Source: Macrostomum hystrix (Eukaryota; Platyhelminthes; Macrostomidae). From it: 64,000 nt of DNA. Below are positions 25,093 through 36,562 of the stretch, in pieces. Positions within the stretch are counted from its first letter, which is position 1, and each line of letters starts with the position of its first letter. A program made the position numbers and the translations under genes. The notes below the pieces were generated by a model that searched no databases, was not told the DNA's origin, and saw only the letters and a program-made list of their open reading frames with translations. The stretch covers positions 3,181,501 through 3,245,500 of the forward strand of contig CATNEN010000029.1 in NCBI GenBank assembly GCA_950097015.1, written 5' to 3'.

Positions 25093-28000
25093 CTATGGCA
25101 CCCAGTGGTGCGGCAGTGTTGGCGGCCACATCGGATGTATTAAGTAGTCGCCCCTGACCCTGGTTGGCTGGTAAACCAGGCCACGCGGATGCTGATCCGC
25201 CGACTGCCAGCGCTGCTGCTGCTGCTGCTGCTGCTGCTGCCGACCAGGTGGAAAGCCGGAAGCGGCGCCCAGCCTGTCCCGCTCCACCGGTCCCTGGTAC
25301 TTCATGTAGCGGTGCAGCGAGGGCCGCGCCGTCCTCTGCCAGTCTGTCATGCGCTTCTGCTCAGTAATAAAAGTAATAATAATTACAATTGATTACACCT
25401 GCCCCAATCGAGCCAAGTTTGCAGCCGACCGCACAGCTGCAGTTCAGTCCATGGACTGGGGGGACGCCACACCCACTCTCAATTACCCCAGCTGATGCTG
25501 GTACACGTTTAACAGCTGGTGGAACTGAAGCAATGCAGGGTTTAGTGTCTTGATAACGGAAACAAATTGTCGGGGTCGTGGAGTCGGGAATCGAAACCCC
25601 GACCTTCAAGTGGTGCGTCCGACGCTCTAACCACTAGGCTACAACCTCTTCTACAGCATTAGGCTACCACGTTACAAGCTAAAAAAATTCACTGTGTGAA
25701 TTGACGCCGTCATTTCAACTCACCCTGGCCTGAGCAAAGTCCTCGTCCGCTTCGTCGTCCTGCCAGCGGCCAAGATTGGAGACTCGAAACTCCAGCTTCT
25801 GGCCAAAGACCTCCTCAATTGGGTCTTTGTCGGCGTATTGGCGCAGAGCTCCGTCATCTGGCCGGTCAGCGAATTTAGCGCGCTGCCGCTGACGGGCCGC
25901 CTGCTCCTCTGGCGTGTGGCTGGCGTCAACTAAAGTTCGTGTCGATTAAGTCTATGAGCTGGTTGAGTCTATGAGCTGTGTGAGTCTATGAGCTGTGTCA
26001 GTCTATGAGCTGTGTGAGTCTATGAGCTGTGTGAGTCTGTGAGCTGTGTGAGTCTATGAGATGTGTCAGTCTATGAGCTGTGTCAGTCTATGAGCTGTAT
26101 GATTCTATGAGCCGTATGAGTCTGTGAGCTGTATGATTCTATGAGCTGTGTGAGTCTATGAGCTGTGTGAGTCTGTGAGCTGTGTGAGTCTATGAGCTGT
26201 GTGAGTCTGTGAGCTGTGTGAGTCTATGAGCTGTGTGAGTCTATGAGCTGTGTGAGTCTGTGAGCTGTGTCAGTCTTTGAGCTGTATGATTCTATGAGCC
26301 GTATGAGTCTATGAGCTGTGTGAGTCTGTGAGCTGTGTGAGTCTATGAGCTGTGTGAGTCTATGAGCTGTGTGAGTCTGTGAGCTGTGTGAGTCTATGAG
26401 ATGTGTCAGTCTATGAGCTGTGTCAGTCTATGAGCTGTATGATTCTATGAGCCGTATGAGTCTGTGAGCTGTGTGAGTCTATGAGCTGTGTGAGTCTATG
26501 AGCTGTGTGAGTCTATGAGCTGTGTGAGTCTGTGAGCTGTGTGAGTCTATGAGCTGTGTGAGTCTGTGAGCTGTGTGAGTCTATGAGCTGTTTGAGTCCA
26601 TGAGCTGTGTGAGTCTATGAGCTGTGTGAGTCTATGAGCTGTGTGAGTCTGTGAGCTGTGTCAGTCTATGAGCTGTATGATTCTATGAGCCGTATGAGTC
26701 TATGAGCTGTGTGAGTCTGTGAGCTGTGTGAGTCTATGAGCATGGTGAGTCTGTGAGCTGTGGAGTCTATGACGCTGTGTGAGTCTGTGAGCTGTGTGAG
26801 TCTATGAGCTGTGTGAGTCTATGAGCTGTGTCAGTCTATGAGCTGTGTGAGTCCATGAGCTGTATGAGTCTATGAGCTGTGTGAGTCTGTGAGCTGTGTG
26901 AGTCTATGAGCTGTGTGAGTCTATGAGCTGTGTGAGTCTGTGAGCTGTGTGAGTCTATGAGCTGTGTGAGTCTGTGAGCTGTGTGAGTCTATGAGCTGTT
27001 TGAGTCCATGAGCTGTGTGAGTCTATGAGCTGTGTGAGTCTGTGAGTTGGTTGAGTCTATAAGTTGGATGATCGTCTATTGGCTGGTGTCTATTAGTACA
27101 TAGTATGCTCATACTATCGGTTCAGTAACCAGTAGTATATTAGGCACGCACATCTTTAACTTAATTTGGCGATTGACGATGTATTGAGAAGGAAAGATTT
27201 CAATACTACGAGCGTATATTCTGACGTATGGTGCTGACAGCTAGCTTTTTAACCTAAAGTACTTTCCAGTGTTTATCAATGGGTCTCCTCCTTGCTAGTC
27301 AAGATTCTATATATTTTTGCTTTAAACATACTCATTCTCATTTATCTTTAATTTTGTAAATGGGAAAGCCAACAGCTGTGCCAATTCTGTTCGATCCATT
27401 TTACTGTCTGGCACCGACTTCGCGGCTATAATTCAGGATAAGTCGCTCGACTTACTCTAGCTAATTGGTACTGCTATTGATTTATTATTAGAACATGTGC
27501 GTGTACTCATAGTCAATTGCATACCCTTGTATGGCGCCTTATTGATGGACCCATCCGGATTGCTGAATCCAGGCACATTGTGTAGACGGCATGTCAGAAA
27601 CACCCTGTTAGCATTGAAATGTTTATTATTTTTTTGTTAATCATTACGAAAATACTAGAATCCATCACTTGAAAAAAATAACCATGAACGCTAGTACTAC
27701 AACGTATTATAGTAATAATATTGTAACTACGAGCTAATTGCGCAATCAAAACGGTGTTGATATTTTATAGTAAAAATTTATATTTAAATCGACATAAATC
27801 ACTATGAATCACTATTATTTACAAAAAATATATCAAGCATTTTTTGTCGTTTTAAACTGTACTTTTTTGTTTTTTACATACTTGAGCACTCACAGTTGAA
27901 AACTACAACATAACATCACATCAATACTGCCGTTGTGGTTAATTACATTTTAAGTTTGTATATTACTCTCGCTCGATCGGTTTTCCGTACATTTAATTGA

Positions 28001-29531
28001 TTGAAATTTAATTAGTGTGCTTTTATGAGTTTTTGTTTCTTCTGTATTCTGTAACAGGATGACGTTTTAAGTGCATTTTTAGTAATTTAAAAAAAATTTC
28101 CCCTAAAAAAATTTACAAATTTAATTTTAAATTTAAAAATAAAAAAAAAATTATTATTTTATTTTAAATAAAATTTATAAATTTAAAAATTTAATTTTAA
28201 AACAAATCAAATATGGAATTTAATTCCATTGGCCTTGTATTAGGGCAATTAAATTAAATTTTATGTTATATTTACAGTTTTAAAATTAAATTTAGCAATC
28301 AAATTGACTGGACTTAAACCATTTTAGGGGTTGGAAATTAGTATCAGAGGTGCAGGCTAAGCATCTTGTGATGATTCTGAAGGCCTGTGACTTTGATAAA
28401 GTGTCCTTGAGAAGAACTAGAAAATACGAAACGAGAGAAAAAGATGGGCAGTCTGAGTTTCTGTCTGAGTTTGCGAATCGAGCCGGCTGCAATTGAGCAA
28501 GCTAAACCTGATGAAGCCGCGAGCTGCCGAGACGCGCAGCGATCTCTTTGGCGCCGACAGATGCGGGCCGGGGCAGGATTTACTAAGAGAGCAGCGCGAA
28601 TTGAGCAGCAGCTGTGCTTGGAACGGAGTGGGCATCGGGCCGAGTGGGCTTTTAGCCGAACTCAGGGATGATCAGACAGCCTGGGGGGGGTAGAGAGCTG
28701 GGTGAGCCTTCCAACTGCGGCATACGGAATGCGGGTTTAGCTGTGCCACTCTCGGGTCAATGACTGCATCGCACTGATGCAAACTCGAAGTGGATTTTGA
28801 GTCGTAAATAAATCTGAGCTGATGTCTATATGGCTATAGCAAGCTCTTAGAGTTTGAAGTGCATTGTATAGTTCAGATTGGCAAATTTTTGTAAGGACAC
28901 ATGAGTGTGAATTTCTATGCCACAATGCGTATTGCACAGGGTATGTCACTCACATTGGCGGGTGAGGATTATTTCGCCGATTCGGCGAGGTCGGTCTGAG
29001 CGCCGTGGGCTCGTCAAGCCGCTTCGCTGAGTAGTGCCTCTGGTAAGCTGGTCTGGTCCAGTGGCGGCTGCTGCGGGTACAGGATTTTTGTGAGCTCTTT
29101 AGTGAGTTCATGGGTTCATGAGCTCATGATTTCATCGAGTTCATTAGTTCATGAGTTCATTTGTTCCTGATTTCATCAGTTCATGAGTTCATGAGCTCAC
29201 AGTTATGCTGGAAATGTAATAAATTCAGAAGTAAGTGGGTGGCACCAACAACCTTTGCTACGCTGAGCTGCTGCTGCTGCTGCTGCTGCTGCAGTTTGGT
29301 AGGCCCTTCGCTCCACATCTCGCGCGCCTGACGCCTAATAGCCTCGAGCCGGTCTGAGGCCACTGGAGCCTGGGTGAGCAGCCAGCGCCGGTTATTGTTC
29401 TCCGGTATGAAGCTCTGCTTGATGCCACCGACTGCGGCTGTCTGGGAGCGCTTATGCGCCTCCTCGTGAACCCTGTACAGGTTAGACACGGCGTCGCCGC
29501 GTTGAGCAGGTAGCACGTGTCCGGTTGCCAT
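25093..29531 (-). CDS. Unrecognised protein, about 250-290 aa, glutamine-rich
   Basis: I do not recognise the family. Proposed exons: 29246-29531, optional 28954-29070, 25724-25929, 25093-25356. Without the optional exon the joined length is 756 nt (251 aa), with it 873 nt (290 aa); both stay in frame because the 117-bp exon is phase-symmetric. Visible: hydrophilic, no signal peptide or membrane segment; a Gln run of eight near residue 80 and of nine near the C-terminus; a conserved-looking middle (RAKFADRPDDGALRQYADKD, then VSNLGRWQDDEADEDF) and C-terminus (TDWQRTARPSLHRYMKYQGP, then GDYLIHPMWPP). Splice ends of the last two exons are good (GTGAGT donor, TTTAG and GAGCAG acceptors). The exon 1 donor (gtgcca) is poor: a phase-0 donor four to seven bases upstream would instead truncate the protein in the optional exon. 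The start is the ATG at 29531. Confidence 0.6.
25383..25660 (-). repeat. tRNA-derived SINE, family 2
   Basis: The reverse complement starts with a tRNA-like head: gtagcctagtggttagagc (A-box) and gtttcgattcccg (B-box), about 75 bp. A body containing actaaaccctgcattgc, cagctgttaaacgtgtacc and gactgaactgcagctgtg follows. It sits in an intron of the 25-kb gene in the same orientation as that gene. A diverged relative is at 61625-61790. Confidence 0.7.
25945..27065. repeat. 17-bp minisatellite, about 65 copies
   Basis: Units of gagtctatgagctgtgt with tctgtgag, gtcagtc and tatgattc variants that themselves recur in blocks of several hundred bases (compare 26040-26300 with 26390-26480), showing segmental duplication within the array. 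It begins about 15 bp upstream of the minus-strand acceptor at 25930-25931. Confidence 0.95.
27066..28953. other. Rest of the long intron of the 25-kb gene
   Basis: AT-rich, with an extreme A/T stretch at about 28080-28290. A GC-richer block at 28440-28740 has overlapping short frames on both strands; none resembles a known protein and none has flanking splice sites in a usable phase. Confidence 0.4.
29085..29205. repeat. Short 'ttcatgag' repeat
   Basis: Irregular 8-10 bp units of gttcatgag/ctcatgat/tcatcagtt between the optional and first exons of the 25-kb gene. Confidence 0.6.
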
Positions 29532-29828
29532 GGTAACCAGCCGGCTATCCAGGTGCTAAAAGTTTTGCTTCTGTCAGACGCACCGTCTTATCAGTCTAGC
29601 AGCTCACTGAGCTTCTCTTATTTTCACTTTGCAGTTTGCACGATGAAGCTCATACTTGCCTGCGCTGCGGAGGCCTGAGCGGCTAGAAGAGGAGGGTGAG
29701 GTGGGTGGTGGGCTGAAAGATGAACGAACAGTTCACCAGCTCAATAGTATGAGCACGGGGTAAGACGGCTCTGGGATAGAAGGTATAGTCGTCAAGCGGT
29801 TGAGAGACCACAGCCTCTCACCAAGCCG

Positions 29829-29866
29829 CCATTGGAACACACACACACGCACGCACACACACACTT
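29829..29866. repeat. (CA)n microsatellite
   Basis: Alternating acacac/gcacgc tract about 38 bp long. Confidence 0.8.
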
Positions 29867-30164
29867 GGCTTGACAACAATGAATACAGGCCCAGAAATGA
29901 AGGAAGAAACGGAGAGCCAGAGAGAGCGAGAAGCAGAGAGTTGAAGAGAGGCAAGAGAAGAAGCAGGTGAGAGAAGGGCGACAGTTCTCTGGGCTGCCGC
30001 AGAAGTTTCTCTAATACGAGTTGGGCTGCACAATTTTCAATGGCCGTGTAGCCGCATTAGCCGTGACTATAGCGGGACAATGCTCCATTGCGCCAGACGA
30101 TTTCATCTGACCCCATCACTGAATCCACTTCTGACTCTCTGGCGGAAGGCGGAGGAAAGACTAT

Positions 30165-32130
30165 GGTAAGGAGAGTAAGACGGAGGGGAGAGTAAGACGG
30201 AGGGGAGAGTAAGATGGAGGGGAGAGTAAGATGGAGGGGAGAGGAAGATGGAGGGAGAGGAAGACGGAGGGGAGAGGAAGACGGAGGGGAGAGGAAGATG
30301 GAGGGAGAGAGGAAGACGGAGGGGAGAGGAAGACGGAGGGGAGAGGAAGATTGAGGGGAGAGGAAGATGAAGGGGAGAGGAAGACGGAGGGGAGAGGAAG
30401 ATGGAGGGAGAGGAAGATGGAGGGGAGAGGAAGATGGAGGGAGAGGAAGACGGAGGGGAGAGGAAGACGGAGGGGAGAGGAAGATTGAGGGGAGAGGAAG
30501 ACGGAGGGGAGAGGAAGACGGAGCGGAGAGTAAGATGGAGGGAAGAGGAAGATGGAGGGGAGAGGAAGATGGAGGGAGAGGAAGACGGAGGGGAGAGGAA
30601 GACGGAGGGGACAGAAAGATGCAGGGGAGAGGAAGATGGAGGGGAGAGGAAGATGGAGGGGAGAGGAAGACGGAGGGGAGAGGAAGATGGAGGGAGAGGA
30701 AGACGGAGGGGAGAGGAAGACGGAGCGGAGAGTAAGATGGAGGGAAGAGGAAGATGGAGGGGAGAGGAAGATGGAGGGAGAGGAAGACGGAGGGGAGAGG
30801 AAGACGGAGGGGACAGAAAGATGCAGGGGAGAGGAAGATGGAGGGGAGAGGAAGATGGAGGGGAGAGGAAGACGGAGGGGAGAGGAAGATGGAGGGAGAG
30901 GAAGACGGAGGGGAGAGGAAGACGGAGGGGAGAGTAAGATGGAGGGGAGAGGAAGATGGAGGGGAGAGGAAGATGGAGGGAGAGGAAGACGGAGGGGAGA
31001 GGAAGACGGAGGGGAGAGTAAGACGGAGGGGAGAGGAAGACGGAGGGGAGAAGAAGATGGAGGGGAGAGGAAGACGAAGGGGAGAGTAAGACGAAGGGGA
31101 GAGTAAGATGGAGGGGAGAGGAAGATGGAGGGGAGAGGAAGACGGAGGGGAGAGGAAGATGGAGGGAGAGGAAGACGGAGGGGAGAGTAAGACGAAGGGG
31201 AGAGTAAGACGAAGGGGAGAGTAAGATGGAGGGGAGAGCAAGATGGAGGGGAGAGGAAGATGGAGGGGAGAGTAAGATGGAGGGGAGAGTAAGATGGAGG
31301 GGAGAGGAAGATGGAGGGAGAGGAAGACGGAGGGGAGAGGAAGACGGAGGGGAGAGGAAGATTGAGGGGAGAGGAAGATGGAGGGGAGAGGAAGATGGAG
31401 GGGAGAGGAAGACGGAGGGGAGAGGAAGATGGAGGGGAGAGTAAGATGGAGGGGAGAGGAAGACGGAGGGGAGAGGAAGATGGAGGGGAGAGGAAGACGG
31501 AGGGGAGAGGAAGATGGAGGGAGAGGAAGACGGAGGGGAGAGGAAGACGGAGGGGAGAGTAAGATGGAGGGGAAAGGAAGATGGAGGGGAGAGGAATATG
31601 GAGGGGAGAGTAAGATGGAGGGGAGAGTAAGATGGAGGGAAGAGGAAGATGGAGGGGAGAGAAAGATGGAGGGGAGAGGAAGATGGAGGGGAGAGTAAGA
31701 TGGAGGGGAGAGGAAGATGGAGGGGAGAGGAAGATGGAGGGGAGAGTAAGATGGAGGGGAAAGGAAGATGGAGGGGAGAGGAAGATGGAGGGGAGAGTAA
31801 GATGGAGGGGAGAGTAAGATGGAGGGGAGAGGAAGATGGAGGGGAGAGAAAGATGGAGGGGAGAGGAAGACGGAGGGGAGAGTAAGATGGAGGGGAGAGG
31901 AAGATGGAGGGGAGAGGAAGATGGAGGGGAGAGGAAGATGGAGGGGAGAGTAAGATGGAGGGGAGAGGATGGAGGGGAGAGGAAGATGGAGGGGAGAGGA
32001 AGATGGAGGGGAGAGTAAGATGGAGGGGAGAGTAAGATGGAGGGGAGAGGAAGACGGAGGGAGAGGAAGACGGAGGGGAGAGGAAGATGGAGGGGAGAGG
32101 AAGATAGAGGGGAGAGTAAGACGGAGGGGA
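30165..32130. repeat. 2-kb polypurine 17-bp minisatellite
   Basis: About 115 units of ggaggggagaggaagat (variants gtaagat, gaagac, and 16-bp units lacking one g). The plus strand is almost purely purine apart from one pyrimidine per unit. Larger blocks are duplicated: compare 30520-30640 with 30720-30840. Several open frames of hundreds of codons on both strands result from stop-free units and are not genes. Confidence 0.97.
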
Positions 32131-32570
32131 GAAGCTGATAGCACTGAATTAAAGGCATAAGCAGGCATAAAGAAAGTGGAGGCCTTAGGAGTGAGAGGGA
32201 CAGATGAGCAGCCGTGTTGCAGATTCCACATGTGCGCCAGCCCTAGGCAATAATTAACTTAACTTGGCCCAATGCAACCTAGCCGAATTGTCCTGGCACA
32301 AAAGAAGGTCTTCGCAATGTCTCAGATTTGGAGCAAGCTTGAACAGAGACTTCTTTTACACGCGAGAAATGAGCTTTTCTCTATTCGATACTTTTCTCAG
32401 AGGAAGAAAGTTTGTTTGCTTTGCTCAGATCTGAATTTCTAAGAAGTACAAGTAGTTCTTGTAGCTTCAGTTCTTCTCTACTCAGGTTTTTTCTACCGTT
32501 TCTTCTGCTCCGTGTCTGTTGAGTCAAGATTCTTTGTCGAAAACCTAATTTCGACACCCTAACCTACACG
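32131..32570. other. Unique spacer between two arrays
   Basis: No coding region, RNA gene or known repeat seen. Confidence 0.4.
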
Positions 32571-33397
32571 GCAGAGATGAGACACGGGAGAGATGAGACA
32601 CGGGAGAGATGAGACACGGGAGAGATGAGACATGGGAGAGATAAGAGACACGGGAGAGATGAGACACGGGAGAGATGAGACACGGGAGAGATAAGAGACA
32701 GGAGACAGTAGAGATGAGACACGGGAGAGATGAGACAGGAGAGAGATGAGACACGGGAGAGATGAGACAGGAGAGAGATGAGACACGGGAGAGATGAGAC
32801 ACGGGAGAGATGAGACACGGGAGAGATGAGACACGGGAGAGATGAGACACGGGAGAGATGAGACACGGGAGAGATGAGACACGGGAGAGGTGAGACACGG
32901 GAGAGATAAGAGACACGGGAGAGATGAGACACGGGAAACATGAGACAGGGGAGAGATGAGACACGGAAGAGATGAGACACGGGAGAGATGAGACACGGGA
33001 GAGATGAGACACGGGAGAGATGAGACACGGGAGAGATAAGACACGGGAGAGATGAGACACGGGAGAGATGAGACACGGGAGAGATGAGACAGGGGAGAGA
33101 TGAGACACGGGAGAGATAAGACACGGGAGAGATAAGACACGGGATAGATAAGACACGGGAGAGATGAGACACGGGAGAGATGAGACACGGGAGAGATGAG
33201 ACACGGGAGAGATGAGACACGGGAGAGATGAGACACGGGAGAGATAAGACACGGGAGAGATAAGACACGGGAGAGATAAGACACGGGAGAGATGAGACAC
33301 GGGAGAGATAAGACACGGGAGAGATAAGACACGGGAGAGATGAGACACGGGAGAGATGAGACAAGGGAGAGATGAGACACGGGAGAGATAAGACACG
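32571..33397. repeat. 16-bp minisatellite (gagacacgggagagat family), second array
   Basis: About 51 units of gagacacgggagagat with ataagaca and acaggagaga variants. Same unit and same orientation as the array in OSBP intron 6. Minus-strand frames of about 300 codons across it are artefacts. Confidence 0.95.
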
Positions 33398-34124
33398 TGT
33401 CGCATACGGCCCGCAGTCTCAGGTTCGCCAATTCCTTGAATATCTAAGCAATGCGTTGCCAAACGAAGCATTTCAACACTACAGCTTTCACACCCCTCCC
33501 TCACGCCCCTATAGGCGTGAACAGCGAATCGAGTCTATTGTGCATGCCCAAGGGCTATATTCTTAGGAGAGCTAAGCTAGTCCCCCAATTTTTTTCCGGG
33601 GATTTCGAGTCGTGTATTTTTAGCTCTCATCAGTAGCCGACTCATTAGCCCCTTGCGATGACAGAGAGAGAGAGAGAGGATCATCTTGTGCAGTCTTCCT
33701 CAAACCCGGCTTAGGCTGCTCTCAGCCAAATCAATGTCTTCACACGCTTGTCCCCTTTTCTATCTCTCCCTGCCCCTGTTTTTACCTAAACCCCCGCCCC
33801 TGCTAACTCTTTTGACAATCGGCAGGAAAAAGTTCGACTGAATCAGTGAGCAAGCTCTGCCTGGCCAACCATGGATTGGATTCACGGCCAAAAACCTATG
33901 TCTGCTGGGTAAAATGTCACTTTAATTATTATCTATAGTAAATCAGTGAACTGAGGATCAGATATGCTTAGTAAATCTAGGTCGATTTACTGTGTTGACA
34001 ATAATAGGGTAGTATGCGGCGAGCCCTGAATCGGGTAATTTTGTCGGGTAAATCAAGACCAGAATAGGATTTGTACTTTAGACTAGCCTAGCTTCGCCTT
34101 GTACGAGCCGTAATAATAAGCATG
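33398..34124. other. Spacer, no gene seen
   Basis: Contains a short (ga)n run near 33663-33679. Nothing else supportable. Confidence 0.4.
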
Positions 34125-34190
34125 CTCATGGCAGATGTACACAACTGTGGGAGTGTACGCTCAGGAGTCAGCGGAAAGGGCAGAGTTCCT
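34125..34190 (+). repeat. SINE family-1 3' fragment
   Basis: ggcagatgtacac, then gtgtacgctcaggagtcagc and gggcagag match the family-1 body in order. It abuts the next minisatellite with almost no gap. Confidence 0.6.
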
Positions 34191-34768
34191 TAGATCCTGT
34201 CTATGGTCATTACCACTTTCCTCAGATCCTGTCTATGGTCATTACCACTTCCCCAAGATCCTGTCTATGGTCATTACCACTTCCCTCAGATCCTGTCTAT
34301 GGTCATTACCACTTCCCTCAGATCCTGTCTATGGTCATTACCACTTCCCTCAGATCCTGTCTATGGTCATTACCACTTCCCTCAGATCCTGTCTATGGTC
34401 ATTACCACTTCCCTCAGATCCTGTCTATGGTCATTACCACTTCCCTCAGATCCTGTCTATGGTCATTACCACTTCCCTCAGATCCTGTCTATGGTCATTA
34501 CCACTTCCCTCAGATCCTGTCTATGGTCATTACCACTTCCCTCAGACCCTGTCTATGGTCATTACCACTTCCCTCAGACCCTGTCTCTGGTCATTACCAC
34601 TTTCCTCAGATCCTGTCTATGGTCATTACCACTTCCCTCAGACCCTGTCTATGGTCATTACCACTTCCCTCAGACCCTGTCTATGGTCATTACCACTTTC
34701 CTCAGATCCTGTCTATGGTCATTACCACTTTCCTCAGATCCTGTCTATGGTCATTACCACTTCCCACA
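34190..34768. repeat. 32-bp minisatellite
   Basis: About 18 units of 32 bp with blocks agatcctgtctatggtc and attaccacttccctc. The unit resembles that of the array at 35625-35970. Confidence 0.95.
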
Positions 34769-35624
34769 GATGGTCATGACCTCGCAGTTGCTAAAAATGG
34801 AATCTAACTGTACCCTTTGATTGTCAATCAAAAAATCAATCTTCAATTTCGTTTTTAGTGAAGTAATAGTGTAATCCGACATATGTAGTAAAGAGAAAAC
34901 GACATTGCTTTAAAAATGGTTTGAATTGTCCTGAAATTTGAAACTGCAGGTTTTTGAAACTTCTAACTTAATTTATTTTCTTCTGTACAAAAATCCACAG
35001 TAGAAGCTTTTCTATTGTTAAGCTACATAATTTTTATGAACAATTAATGAGAGCATAAAAAATTAGTATAGGGAGTTACAGAAAGCTTTTGTTTGTAGGA
35101 GTTGTCACTAATCAAAAGGAATAATGACTGCTTTTATCACTAGGAATGATGCACTTCCGCTGAATTATTTTTGCAAATGAGAAGAAACTAACTGAGGGCT
35201 GACAACACAGAGATAACACATTGAGCTGTGCTCAAAAACAGCTTCCCAATCCATTAGTTCGTAGCGGCGTAAAAATGTCGGTGAAATCTGTTATCTTCGA
35301 TCCGGAATTGCAATCCGCGATGAACAGTCTGGAAAAAGAGAAATTTAATGGAAACTAAAATCAATGATCTAGTTTAGCGACAATTGATTTCGAATAGAAC
35401 AGAGGAAAGCACTCTATTGCTGATCTGAGAAATACCAACTTGAAAGGCACTGAGAAGCAAAGGAAGAATAGTAGAAAAGCAAGGAAACTAGGATCTTCTG
35501 TTGCGAGGACACAACTTTTTGTTGCTACGATTTCGAATAAAAGGCAAGTGCGAACTGATCTACAAAATCAATAGGTTCTAATTTTAGTCTTCTAAAACCC
35601 ACTATGGCCATGACAGCTTCTTTA
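34769..35624. other. AT-rich spacer between related arrays
   Basis: No gene or known repeat recognised. Confidence 0.4.
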
Positions 35625-35970
35625 CTCAGATCCACTCTATGGCTATCCTTCCCTCACACAGATCCACTCTATGGCTCCTTCCCTCACACAGATCCACTCT
35701 ATGGCTCCTTCCCTCACACAGATCCACTCTATGGCTCCTTCCCTCACACAGATCCACTCTATGGCTATCCTTCCCTCACACAGATCCACTCTATGGGCAT
35801 AACCCTCTTCCCTCACTCAGATCCACTCTATGGCCATAACCCTCTTCCCTCACACAGATCCACTCTATGGCCGTAACCCTCTTACCTCACTCAGATCCAC
35901 TCTATGGCCATAACCCTCTTCCCTCACTCAGATCCACTCTATGGCCATGACCATCTTCTTCACTCAGATC
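35625..35970. repeat. 29-37 bp minisatellite related to the 34-kb array
   Basis: About ten units sharing agatccactctatggc, followed either by tccttccctcacac (short form) or by cataaccctcttccctcac (long form). The long form aligns with the 34-kb unit, suggesting common descent. Confidence 0.85.
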
Positions 35971-36562
35971 CTATCGGTGACCATGAACATATCCGTTTAG
36001 GTCCGCTAACATATCGTACAGTGTGCCTGTTCCTCAGGGCGCTGACACTCAGATACAGAGCAGGCAGGCAATAAGTACTATTCGGTTGAGTGCATTTTCT
36101 TGTATATAGTGTTCTCAGCACTGCTCAACCAAGCTCACTTCCTTACATCTTCATTCCTTCATAGGGCTATATAAACAGTCGCATAGTAGTTATCTGTCCC
36201 TCACTCCATAGTCATTCTATCTGGCGAGCTGCAAATTTATCAGCATCATGCACCAGCCATTGTCTCTATGACAGTTGATCTTTTCTTTCAAAGCCTGAGC
36301 CAGTGTCTTTTTTCATACACCCACACGCGCACAAGCGAACCCGATCTCACACGGAAGCTAAATAATCCATGGAAAAATCTCCCATCCCATTCGATTGCGT
36401 GACATCTACTATTCCAGTGTCGAATTCTTGGATTAACTTCAGCCCACGTGCCCTGTCTGCAGAAACCTTTGTTGCGACCTATTCTGTTCTGATCTGATGC
36501 TAAATAAGATTTAGAATAGGATATATCTACAGTATCGCGTGTCTGAGGTATTATATGTAATA
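35971..36562. other. Spacer, no gene seen
   Basis: No supportable feature; a minus-strand 94-codon frame here has no recognisable content. Confidence 0.35.

Noticed and set aside
28444-28693. Overlapping short frames in a GC-richer block
   Set aside because: Open on both strands, no family match, and no splice sites in a phase usable by the surrounding gene.
29632-29690. Start of a secreted protein (MKLILACAAEA) after a good acceptor
   Set aside because: The frame stops after eleven codons; no continuation found.
30057-32231. 724- and 665-codon frames on the minus strand and several on the plus strand
   Set aside because: All run through the polypurine array in several frames at once, which is what stop-free repeats do; there is no splice structure or family resemblance.
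32545-33504. Three overlapping minus-strand frames of 266-319 codons
   Set aside because: Artefacts of the 16-bp array, open in all three frames.
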